Source: Lactifluus volemus (lineage: Eukaryota > Basidiomycota > Agaricomycetes > Russulales > Russulaceae). From it: a stretch of DNA of 64,000 bases. The stretch covers positions 1 to 64,000 of the forward strand of contig WTXI01000111.1 in assembly GCA_022376515.1 (NCBI GenBank), given 5' to 3'. Below, piece by piece: positions 19,706 through 30,052 of the stretch. The position numbers and the translations under genes are program-made. Below the pieces are notes generated by a model. It was given only the letters and a program-made list of their open reading frames with translations. It was not told where the DNA came from and ran no database searches. The first letter of the stretch is position 1. Each line of letters begins with the position of its first letter.

Positions 19706-20400
19706 TATGACCTCATGTCCGAGCGTTACTTCACGCACGCATCGCCCACTGTATGGTGTACTCTTCACTGGCTCACCGTGTTATGCGGAACCTTTCTGGC
19801 GCAGAGATAGAGACATATTTGACAACAAAACATCCCGATTATGCTATCCTTGCAGTTCGGATCGCTGCACCAACCTCCACAAGGAAACAAAGAAGAACTT
19901 TTCTCATGTTATCAAAGGTCTGTACAACTACGGTTTGTGCTGTTCAAAAGCTTTCCTGTCATGGTCTGAGTCTTGTTTAGTGAATCCTAAAACCAGGCAA
20001 GCTGCTAGCATGATCCCGAAGGAGACTTACGACGTCGTGATGGCTAACGCCAAAACCTTAGACTCTGCCATCATCTATGAGCGTGACTTCCGGTACAACT
20101 TGTACGTATCGCTGATGACGGAGAGAATATTACTGACACCATCCCTATAGCTTTGGCTTCAGTGTTCCTACTTGCTATGTATCAAGCAGGTTTAGCGGAA
20201 CGACCTCAGCACCTTATCCTGCGCGTTGCAGTTGACATAGTACACGGCTCCGATGTTGAAGGAGTTCTCCAGACACTGGCATCAACCATACAACCTCACG
20301 CCGTCTACAATCATTCGGATTCATTCCTCAGTTGCGCCATCTTCTTTCGTTTGTGGAGGCCAGTTGTGAGATGGCACAAGTACACTGTATACAGCTGCCA
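19706..20400 (+). pseudogene. rearranged fragment of ribonucleotide reductase large subunit
   Basis: Pieces of the RNR R1 protein are readable but broken and out of order. The first piece, 19706-19750, reads YDLMSERYFTHASPT, which in R1 follows the other pieces. Next, from about 19753, comes GVYSSL...IETYLTTKHPDYAILAVRIA, then (after a one-base shift near 19868) NLHKETKKNFSHVIKGLYNY. A retained intron of about 46 nt precedes VNPKTRQ...IPKETYDVVMANAKTLDSAIIYERDFRYN. After a second intron come FFGF and AERPQHLILRVAVDIVHGSDVEGVLQT. Because introns remain, it was copied from genomic DNA rather than from mRNA. It covers only part of the N-terminal region and cannot be functional. Confidence 0.82.
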
Positions 20401-21029
20401 TATGACCCCGACAGTGTGACTCACTTCTCGTTGTAAAAACACGTCTCATTTGTCACTATTCGAGCACGCGTGTGCAACTAGTACAGTAGTTAAAAATACA
20501 TTTTTTCGCAACTTGTCAACTTGTCAGCTTGTTGAGCTTGTCGAGTCTTGTCAGCTTGTTGACAAGCAAGAAAAGCCCTAACAAGCCCTGACAAGCTCGA
20601 AAAGTCGGCAAGAAAATTGCGATCTTGCTGATGAAGGGTCTTTGCACTCTGTTGGGCTGGAACTCACAGGATGCCACTCTCATTGGTGAGCTCAGTCACA
20701 TCAAGATTGAGGCTGGCTAGCATTATGGCAGCAATTGTCATGACATCAAGGTAATTCAAGTGGCTTGGGCTCAGAAGGTTTGTACAGTAATTGACCTCGA
20801 TATTGCACCCTCGCAGCATTCAAGTTCAGGTTCTGTCCTCATCAAAACAGCAGGAGTCGTGTTAGGGCTACAAAAACGCAGGGTAATAAAAAACACAAAG
20901 AGAATTATAGTAACGACAATGATATATCACGATCAATAAAAAAAAAAGGGTAACTTTTTCATTCGTCGTACTGCGTGAGCTGTCAATTGGTTGTTATCAG
21001 TAAGCCTCTCAAAGTCTCGAGGTGAACAC
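20401..21029. other. spacer downstream of SMC1
   Basis: Contains the CTTGT-rich hairpin zone at 20514-20612, then about 300 bp without a recognisable gene, then an A/T-rich stretch (20880-20990, with aataaaaaa words) that is likely the SMC1 3' untranslated and polyadenylation region on the minus strand. Confidence 0.5.
20514..20612. repeat. CTTGT/ACAAG-rich imperfect hairpin zone
   Basis: The left half repeats cttgtc and cttgtt and the right half repeats gacaag and acaagc, so the zone can fold on itself. It shares its word composition with 2704-2885, including cttgtc, gacaag and aaaagtcggcaag/aaaagttggcaag. Confidence 0.65.
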
Positions 21030-24000
21030 TCATGAGCTTACATCCAAGGTGAGTGTGCGAGAGCTATTCAGATCTTGGTCGCGAAAAATACCAACAAGGG
21101 AATTCCCGCGCTCGTATAACGAGCCTTTAAGGCTGATGATGATGAACTGGAAGTTCTCGGACGCATGCGCACGGATATAGTTGGCTACCTTAGCCACGTT
21201 CGTGTTGTCTAAAGCCGCGTCGACTTCATCAAGAACGAAGAATGGACTGGGCTGATAACTACATAGGCCAGTGCAGGGGTATACGTCAGAAACAGACGCG
21301 CTCTCAAAGGCACCAAAGACGCCGCACCTGTGGATCGCGAATAACAGAGCTAGTGCGGCGACGGTCTTTTCGCCGCCAGACAGTTGCTCCATGTCCCGGA
21401 AGCGTTTCATAGGGGGCATCGCGTGATACTTGATACCGCCCGCGTAGGGCTCCTAGAGAAGAAAAGCGTTGAGGGAAAAATGGCGACCGCCAGCACGATA
21501 TGTTCCCCACGCACCTCATTGTCTTCCAAACTGAGATAGGCGACGCCGCCCATGGGAGCTGCCTTTCCCTTGGTCAGATCTTTGTACACGTCATCGATGC
21601 GCTCTGATATGTGATTGTACGCTTTGTTGAACAATTCGGTGCTATGTCGTGGAGTTATATCAGGATTAGTCTCACCGCCGGTGTAAGAGCTCTTACCGCC
21701 TCTGTTTCACGTCATTGAACGCGTCTCGTGCGTTCTTCGAGTCCCGGCGCGCCTTATCGGCCTCCCTCTCAGTCTCTGTGAGCTTAATCTCGACATCATC
21801 AAGCCTAAGTGGAGAGCCGTCAGCTTACAGTACCAGGAAGAAAAGAAAACGTACCGATCCATAGCTTTCATGTTTGGCGTCATCCGCTCAATCTCGGCGT
21901 TAAGTTTCGTTATTGATGCATCAAATTCACCCAGTACTTCACCGGAGGAATCCTGTTCATTATTTGATAAGAACGAGGGGCGTATGCCATGGATAGCCTG
22001 GTTATGAACGCGTCTTACCCCTCGTTCGTCCCCGCTGAGAATGTCAAAGTCTACTTCGATGCCATAATCTGGCACTCTCCTGGGGCGCTGTGTCGAATGA
22101 CCCCCTTCATCCTCTTCATCAACGTCCATTGCTACCTCGTCACGTAAATTCTGTCGAATAGTCGTCAGAGCAGACAGAGGCATCAAGGGGAAAACGAACC
22201 TCCTCCATGGGGACGTTCTTGAGATTCCCAGCAACCAATGGCAGCTGGATCTCCTCGAGGCGGCATTTTCGATACAGGCCTGATCGCTCGTGTCCAAGCC
22301 TCTCGATTTCATCGTTCTGATCTCATTGTCATCATTATTCTGAAAGAGTTATCAAGATATCCATCCATACCCGTGAGGAGATTTCTTTTTCCGTCTGTTC
22401 GAGTCCTTTGGCGGCTTTGGACGCGGCGCGCTTTGCATCTTCGACAACTTTGGTCTTGTCTTCAAGTGTCGTTTTGAGGAGCGACATCTCTTCTTCAAGT
22501 TCCTTGATCCCCTCTTGCATTCTCTCAAGCTCCTCTTGCATCTCGGATTTCTTCTGTTCGGAGCGTGTGAGGTTCTCCTCTTCCCCTGTGACAGTCTCAG
22601 CAAGGATATTCAAGCGTTCTTGGAGCTTTTTCAACTGCTCTTCCTCAAATTGGGTCCTGCAGGGACGGTTAGATGCAGCAAAGCTGAAGATGGAAGGTTT
22701 TATTTCCATACAGATGCGTGAGCCGGGCGATTTGGGTCTCAAAGCGCAGTCGCGCTTCACTTTCCTCCTGTGCGAGCTTTAGCTGGCGAGCCTCATATTC
22801 TCTGATATTAGCCACGCCTATCCCGCGGCAGAAACTCCCAAAGACTTGGTCCTCGGCTGCATCCACAACAGAAGCGAAGCGCTGGACCTGCTCGCGAAGT
22901 TTATCGAGTGTGTTTCGGGCCTGTAAAGCAGATTATGTGACACCGCGAATAGGGATTGTGAAAAACCGAACCTTATTATACTCTGGTGCATTCTGCTTTA
23001 ATGACCTGTCGATGTGTTTCAACTCGTCCTTGATTCCCCGGAGCTTATGATTACATGCGCTCTGTACGCCATGGTGTTAGAACAGGGGAATTTGGACAAA
23101 AAAGACAAGCACGCACGAGATCATCGCGAGTGACCTGAAGCACCGACTCGAGCCTCAGCATCTCGGACATCAAACTGTCATCCTCCTTGTTCCGCGGCTT
23201 CTGTTTGGCGAGCTCGCTCATTTGGCTCTGGATGTTGTCCCTCGCACGCGACAAGCCTGACAGACCCCACCGAATCAGTAAACCCCAATCATAGGTGGGA
23301 GGAGAACGTACCCTGGATATCTTTCTCCTCCCACTTCTTCCCGCTGCCGTGAGTGCTGCGTCCACCAGTGATTAATCCGCTTTTGTGGATGATCGTGCCA
23401 TCGAGCGTCACCGCTACCCCATAAACGTCGCGTCAGCGCCTTCTTACAGGCAACGCACCGACAGACTGAGCGCGCACCTTTGACTTCTTGGCCCTTCTCG
23501 TAACAGATATATCGTGCGACCTCCATCGTGTCGCACACCAGTGCGTTCCCACAAGCGTGATGTATCGCGCGCTCCATAACGGGCTCGTACTGGATTACGT
23601 CTACAGCCAGGCGCGCGCCCTTGGCGAATGCGCGGAACTTGTCGTTGATCGGCTTCACCTGGATCGTGTCGAGAGGAATAAAAGTTGCTTGACCCGCACG
23701 CTGGTTGCGCATGTACTACGGTAAAGTATATTCGTTCAGCCGAACGAGGGTAGAAGGTGATCAGAGGGGATGTCGCACCTCTATGCAGTCGATGGCGGTC
23801 CGCTCCTCATCCACAACGACTGCATCAATGTTACGGCCAAGGATTACCGAGATTGCAGATTCATATTTCCGTTGAGTGGGCTTGCATAGGTCAATGAGCC
23901 GGCCACGCACACCTAGACACAAATAAGTTCGGCCGACAGATGGTTCACTATCGAATGCGCACCAGGGAAAATACGCTGCAAATTTGCCAATGTCTCCTTC

Positions 24001-26022
24001 AGCCTTGACTCGCGCTCGGATTCCTTCTGGTCGAATCCGGCCTGCATGAGTTTTTGGTGAATCTCCAAGAGACGTTCGTTAAGGTCAGCCTCGAGCCGGC
24101 TGTATAGTCACACGTCATTAAGGCAGCAGTTTTGAAACAAGGTCGAAACCATACTTGATGCGTGTCCGCTCAGATTGCTGGGCCTCGAGTTGTTGCTTCA
24201 CTTTGCTGAGCTCCTCACTGCTCATCTTAACCTTTTCTTCTAGCTATGAGGACTAGCCGTCAGCATGCGTCCTGCATCTGAAGACACAATCATACGTACA
24301 TCAGATCTCTTCGCTTCATATACCTCACTCTCCTCGCGCAGGCTTGTCCCCTTCTGCTCGAATTCCTCCTGCCGGTCCTTGAGTTGGGAAAACGTTCGCG
24401 ATGCAGTTTTTTCATCTCGCATGAGTTTCTCGAGAGCTTGACGTTCCTCGACAGCAAGGACGCTGGCCTGCGCCTTTCTAAAAACCCAGACCCCATGAGC
24501 ATGAGATCAGAATGAAGGGATAGAAACGAACCGTCGACGATACTCCTGTAGGTTCTCTTCACTCAAAGAAAAATTGTTCTGTGACGCCCTTCGTTGAGCC
24601 TCTGCCATTGAAAGGGCTAAATTAAGTAAGATGATGCGAGGATATGCACAGATGACTAGCCTTGGGCCTCATCCGCAGCCTTCTGAACGGTCTGGAGGTC
24701 TGTTTGGTAGCCCCGAAGCTTCGTTGCTTGCTTTTCTACTTCTTTAGACACCTGTTCCCGGAGTTGTTGTGCATTGTTCATCTTCCTGGTGGAATGAGCA
24801 ATGGATGCCTCGATGGCCATAAGCTCTGGTCTCTGAAGGAAATACGGCACGCCTAAGCAATTACAAGCGAGTGACGGGCAGTGTAGCACCAACCTTATCC
24901 TCCAACGCCTTCTCAGCCTTTTTGATTTTCTTCTCCGCCTTTGAAACTGAAGTCCGGGCTTTGGCTTGGTCGGTGCGCGCCTCGTCGAGTTCTTCATCCC
25001 GAGCCTCCTTCTCTTCGCGCAGTCCCGCGATAGAAGTTCCGAGAGTTGTGATTTCTTCCGCGTTCTTTTCGAGATTCTCCTCAATGTGGAACAATTTACA
25101 GAGCAGACGACGGAGAATAAGATCATCCTACGCATATACTGGGTTTAGTATTGGACAAGGGTGAAAGGTTTTTACAACGCACGCGCTCCTGGCATAGAGC
25201 CTCGAAACGCTCCGCCTCACCCTTCTGTTCTTTGTATTGCTTGATTTCGCCTGCAATTGCACGTCGCTTCGTAAAGTTATGCGTGGCGTTCTCTGTGGCA
25301 CGATCCTGCTCCGTCTTAGACTTCTCATACTCCGCAGCGAGTTCAAGCGAGCCGCTGATCTGTTCTACGAGACGGGTGAGTTCTTTTGCAGACTGGGAGG
25401 CAACAGCCTCGACATCCCCCTGGAAAACGAGGAAATTCTTTGCCTTGACAAGAATGTTGTGCTTGATGAGGGCTTCGTTGTACGTAGTATAGGTAACGGT
25501 TCGTTTATTCAGCTTGTACTCGGAAGCACCCGTTGTTGATATTCTACAATAAGCGCGAACGATAGTGTGGGCAGAGACGATAGGAGGATTGGTGGACATA
25601 CGTTCGCTGAAATAGCCATTCCTTCTTCTTGTCGTCCTCAAACACTGCAAGCACCCACGCCTTTTTTGCAGTGCCCTCACCCTCGCCTTCGTCCTCGTCC
25701 TCGTCCTCCTGATCAGGCTGCGAGACCCCATCACCATTATCCCGTGCAAGACGTCGGCCACGATATACGAGATCTCGAAGTTGACTACTTCGGAGTTGCG
25801 CGCTCTTTACACCGAGAACAAAAGAGATAGCGTCCATGAGGTTAGACTTGCCCGCGCCATTGGGCCCGATGATGGACGTGAAGTTCTTGAACGGTCCGAT
25901 TATTTGGTGTCCCCTGGTTTGTTTAAACGAGTTGAGAGATGTGGGATATGAATGAGGAAAAGCTATTACGCAGCGCACCTATATGACTTGAAATCGCATA
26001 ACTCGATGCGAACAAGAGGCAT
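21030..26022 (-). CDS. SMC1: SMC1, cohesin ATPase subunit
   Basis: A multi-exon gene from ATG at 26022 ([14 protein letters not shown]) to TGA at 21030. The N-terminal head has [29 protein letters not shown] (Walker A) and [10 protein letters not shown]. Then come [15 protein letters not shown], a long coiled coil and the hinge ([37 protein letters not shown]). A second coiled coil follows, then the C-terminal head with [27 protein letters not shown] (ABC signature) and [18 protein letters not shown] (Walker B). It ends with [22 protein letters not shown]. These are diagnostic of SMC1, which pairs with SMC3 in nuclear cohesin to hold sister chromatids together. Short introns separate the pieces and I see no break. 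A 7.5-kb transposon lies 136 bp upstream of the start. Exact exon ends were not all derived. Confidence 0.93.
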
Positions 26023-26158
26023 ACTGGACTGTGCAGAATTCTATTGACCGTGTCAACTTGGACTGCTCCTTGAAACGTGACAAGGGCATCGCGTGACATG
26101 CGTGACACATCGCGTCAAGCTTGACTCCGACTCCGAGTCTTACCCCCTAAATATGAGG
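26023..26158 (-). promoter_or_regulatory. truncated SMC1 promoter next to the transposon
   Basis: Only 136 bp separate the SMC1 ATG from the left end of the transposon, including its TATGAGG target copy. Any upstream promoter sequence now lies beyond 33680. Confidence 0.5.
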
Positions 26159-26189
26159 CCCAGTGAGAAGTGGAATGTAGTAATCCGGA

Positions 26190-26530
26190 GTAAACCGCAA
26201 AAAATTGAACCAATCAATTTAATTCAAAAATCCGAACAATAGCCATTTTAATTCAATGGAAATTTTAAGGCATTATAATTATTCTGAATCGAATTGAATA
26301 CCAGATCAGATCGGAACGAATTCGCTTGAATCATATCGAATCCATTTCGTTACGCGAGCTTGAATTGAATTGAATCAAATCGAATTAATTTTGTTACGCG
26401 ACTTTGAATTGAATTGAATTGAATCGACTATCTATTTACAATACAATAATAATCGATTAAGATCAAAATTGTTCAATTTTATGACGCCCTTGATCGAATC
26501 CAATTGAATCTAATAGATATCGATCTAAAG
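26190..26530. repeat. left subterminal GAATTGAAT array
   Basis: AT-rich sequence with many direct and inverted copies of ttgaattgaat, tcgaatt and aattcg. It is the counterpart of 33410-33660. In CACTA elements such arrays bind an element-encoded protein during transposition; that role is inferred here. Confidence 0.7.
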
Positions 26531-26635
26531 CACACTGTTCGCAAATGAAGTAACTTGAAATCGTGAACGCGAGCGAGCTATGAGTGTCCCGTCAGTCTCA
26601 TATGGCGGAGGAAGATCGTATTGTGCATACCTTCG

Positions 26636-28748
26636 TTATTTCTTGTTCGATTTGACCTTCTTGGCCTCTTGTTCTGTTTGTTTATAGCGCTGTCATACAT
26701 ATGCACATTAGTATCGCGTGTGCAAGAGGGGCGATAAGAATAATATCACTCACTTCAACGGTTTGCGTGTCGAGATCGTTCCATACGGTGGCGAATTCTT
26801 CCCTTGTGGTATGGGGGTGTTCCTTCATGTAATCGATCGCGAATAAATTGCTGTGTGTGTGACCGTAAACATGACATGAGTCTGGTGGTCCAGTGATAGA
26901 CAAACTTACCGCGCAGATAACGAGTTGTTCGGGCGCATTCGGATTGCCTTCTTTTGGCCGTTGTCGGGCTGTGGTATTGCTGCCATCGCTGTGCCATTTG
27001 GCGTCTCTGGTGTTGTCGCAGATCCGGGATTGTCAGTTCTGCATGATGGGATGGAAGCGTCTAGGGATGGTGCGTATTGCGTGAGTGCTAGTCTCGCGAG
27101 GCAACATGTAATAAAGGCACCTTCTGTCCCCGTAGCTGTAGCCGCTGCAGGGACATCACGGACACCTCCTGTATCCGAGAGCGTTGGAGTCACAACGGGA
27201 GGCCTATTCGTTGAATCGCGCCGGGTGACGGACGAGCTGGACGGGCCGCGTGAATGAGGGAATTTAGGGAGATATGTGACACATACAGAGGATGGCGGAT
27301 GGTAATGTACTTCCGATACCATGTTAGCGCCGCAATAGTGCACAGGTGCAGATAGAACTTACGAGTGGGCGAGGCCTAGGAATCTCGGTCGCGGGAGTAG
27401 GGAGCGGTGAAGCCGGTGGAGGTGGTGAAGCCGGTGGAGGCGGTGAAGCCGGTGGAGGTGGTGAAGCCGGTGGTGGCGGTGAAGCCGGTGGAGGCGGTGA
27501 AGCCGGTGGAGGTGGTGAAGCCGGTGGTGGCGGTGAAGGTGGGGCTACACAGGTATGAGGTGCACATATCTGAATCGGGAGGGAGTGGAGAAACGCACTG
27601 GGAGGACAAATTATCGGACTCTCGGGGGGACCTGTATCGCCCGGGGGGGAACTTGTATCCGCTGGAACGCATCAGTCATGAGATGTACATTGTGGATAGA
27701 TTATTTACCTTTCGATTTCTTGCTTGCCTCCGGAGTTGGTGAAGTGTCTGCGGGTCGCTTCGGTGGGCGCGAGGAGTTTTGTTCCAGCAATAAAGCCTCT
27801 TCGCGTTTTATGCCATTCAAGTGGTTGTCGTACCAATGAGAGTACCCGAGCGTCGAGATGGTTTTAGACTTATATCTGCCTTGGCACAACCGGAGGAAGG
27901 GGAATTCTGATTCCATATCGTGATAAAACTGTAATTGTGCTTTCGCGGGCACGCGCGTCCACGTAGATCCGGGCTTCCCATTATATTCTTCGAAGAGAAG
28001 GCCCCAGAGTAGGCGGGAATGACGGCGAATCTCATCTGCCATTTTTCCGTCCACCATGATTCCTGATTCATCCTCGATGAACCACAACGTAACATTTTCC
28101 CCCTTACTGGCACGTTGTTTGCCACGCGGCCCTGCTTTGTAGGTGGGATCGTCTCTGCGTCGGTTGTGCTCTTTGGTGTATTCCTCCTGATACCAGTACC
28201 TTACTTTCGGGTAATCCTTCCTTTGCAACGACGGTAGTGGGGCCTGTGCAGGTGCATTGCCTTGAGTTTCCACACTCCGGGTGGAATGCACGAACCCTCC
28301 TTGGCGCAAAGCCTCCAAGAGGTTGTCATACAATTTTCTGGTGTGTACAGCGGTGTAAGTTTGTATATGCATATGAGAGAGCACTTACTCTGCTTTCACT
28401 GCGCGGGAATCACTGTCTTTAAGCCTCGCACACATATGGAGGTATGCGGGGTTTCCTACGCTCATAAGTTCGTCATGGGTGGCAGACGCGAGTACACTCG
28501 AGTCGTCGTGTGCCCTTGGTATGAACGGAGATCCCTGTACGCATATAACAGCGTTTGTCAGTATATGCACGTTATATATCGCCACTTACCAGGGAAAATG
28601 TATCTTGTGTATCATCTAGACGCGATGTGTGCATTGATGAACCACTGCAGAGTGGGGGAGTAGAAAGCGAAGAGCTCAAAGAACGCTCAGTGAGAGGGTG
28701 GCCGGGATCAAGAGAATCACATTGACGGGTTCTGTAGAGGTCGTCCAT
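26636..28748 (-). CDS. transposon accessory gene A, Pro-rich protein of unknown function
   Basis: A spliced gene that I read from MDDLYRT (28748) to ...EAKKVKSNKK-stop (26636) through several GT..AG introns, for example gtaagtggcg...tacag after FSLV and gtaagtgctc...accag after VKAE. The main exon (about 28348-27703) encodes a conserved-looking basic domain: LYDNLLEALRQGGFVHS, YPKVRYWYQEEYTKEHNRR, MADEIRRHSRLLWGLLFEEYNG, AQLQFYHDMESEFPFL and YSHWYDNHL. The next exon encodes about seven PPPPAS repeats. The last exons read NLFAIDYMKEHPHTTREEFATVWNDL and a basic tail. I recognise no family. By analogy it could be the subterminal-repeat-binding partner of the transposase; this is speculative. Confidence 0.6.
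27406..27537. repeat. 18-bp coding minisatellite (PPPPAS repeats)
   Basis: About seven copies of gtgaagccggtggaggcg, varying only at third codon positions, encode PPPPAS on the minus strand. Confidence 0.9.
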
Positions 28749-28997
28749 GGGGGGGGTAAGAAACAGTGGGGATGCAAAGACGTGGGGTGTGCATTTTTTC
28801 ACTCGAGATGGATTCCATTTACCAATTTGGAACGATGTGTGTGTGGGGTAGCTTATCTAGCCGATAGATTTAATTTAATTTCATTTAACTACTATTGCAC
28901 ATATTGACGCATTGCTAAAGTACGCAGTGGACAGAAAAGATGGAAGGCGCGGCAATTTAGTGGGGAAGACGTGACGACGTACACTACTTTTCATACC

Positions 28998-29870
28998 CTA
29001 TGTCCTGGTACAAACTATCTGAAGTCCGCTGGTGTCAGTATGTGCGGATCGTAGATTAGCAATAGTCAAACCTATATCAGGATCCGATGAAGGGAACATC
29101 AGATCCATTTTTTTGGCGACCCTGTCCATTGCCTCCCTCGCGCCCTCTTCTCGAGCCTCTTGCACTATCTGTTCAACGGTTTGTCCCTGTATAATAATCT
29201 TGGACAGGTCGATTGTGGCCGGGAGAAGTGTGCGATCGCTTGATTTGTGTGGGGGGGGGGCGTGTGCTGTGTCGGGCAAATGTCTTGTGCACAGCGTAGG
29301 ATGTACAATACTCGAGAAATGACTGGCGCACTGGGTGGGAAGTGTGGCATTCGGAAAATGACCTGCGCACAGCATAGGATGTACAATGCTCGGGAAATGG
29401 CCCGCGCACTGAGTGGGAAGTGTGGTATCGTTGGCGCACAGCACAGGATGTACAAAGCTTGGGAAATGGCCCGCGCACTGAGTGGGAAGTGTGGCATGGT
29501 TGGCGCACGGAGTGGGAGATCCAATGCTCGGGAAATGGCCCGCGCACTGAGTGGCAAGTGTGCTGCGGGCTGGGAAGTGTCGGTGAGACCTGGAAAGATC
29601 CGTTTGTATTGCCTTCTCTTTGCGCAATGAAATGGGCTCTGTGTGCGCATGTGGGAGGGTCAGTGGAAATGGAGTTGGGCGCCGAACGGGACTTTCTGCG
29701 TTGGGCGACGACCGTGGTTGTGTTTCTGAGATATCTATGATTTCCGAGGCTGCTTTTCGCTTCTTGCTGCCATCAATAAGATTCGACGAGGCTGTGCATG
29801 CGTCGAATATATGCACACTCCTTTCTTGGTCAATGCGAACTTTTTTAGAAGGGGGATTGGTGGCTGGCAT
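28998..29870 (-). CDS. transposon accessory gene B with Cys/His repeat units
   Basis: A single-exon frame of 290 residues from ATG. The N-terminus is basic (SKKVRIDQE, GSKKRKAASE). Residues about 105-205 hold four diverged units of 23-26 residues with the pattern TQCAGHFPSIVHPMLC, that is C-x2-H-x5-H-x3-C, usually followed by His or Asn. Two Cys and two His at fixed spacing suggest a metal-binding repeat, though this is not a family I know. The C-terminus (TVEQIVQEAREEGAREAMDRVAKKM) looks like a coiled helix. It lies between accessory gene A and the transposase on the same strand. Confidence 0.55.
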   Translation of the reverse strand: MPATNPPSKKVRIDQERSVHIFDACTASSNLIDGSKKRKAASEIIDISETQPRSSPNAESPVRRPTPFPLTLPHAHTEPISLRKEKAIQTDLSRSHRHFPARSTLATQCAGHFPSIGSPTPCANHATLPTQCAGHFPSFVHPVLCANDTTLPTQCAGHFPSIVHPMLCAGHFPNATLPTQCASHFSSIVHPTLCTRHLPDTAHAPPPHKSSDRTLLPATIDLSKIIIQGQTVEQIVQEAREEGAREAMDRVAKKMDLMFPSSDPDIGLTIANLRSAHTDTSGLQIVCTRT

Positions 29871-30052
29871 CAGTGCGAATGAAACAAGTGAATATATGCG
29901 TGTATATGTGTTTTGATATGAATATATACACTTCCGCGTGATTTCAGAGGCGTTCTATGCAGAATTCCATCAAATCTCACGTGCACACGTTATCTGCATA
30001 TGTGAATTTCGTACTAAGTCGCGATACATGTAGTACACTATGCACAATATGG

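Noticed and set aside
26152..26164. Alternative element end at CAGTG with a 2-3 bp duplication as in classic CACTA elements
   Set aside because: The flanking triplets would then be GCC and GGT, which do not match, while CCCAGTG ends leave a perfect 7-bp match.
27406..27537. CRISPR-like array in the 18-bp repeats
   Set aside because: The units abut without spacers and encode PPPPAS; this is a coding minisatellite in a eukaryote.
29032..29650. Plus-strand frames opposite accessory gene B, also repetitive
   Set aside because: They mirror the minus-strand repeat units. The minus frame has the better start, full length and regular Cys/His spacing.
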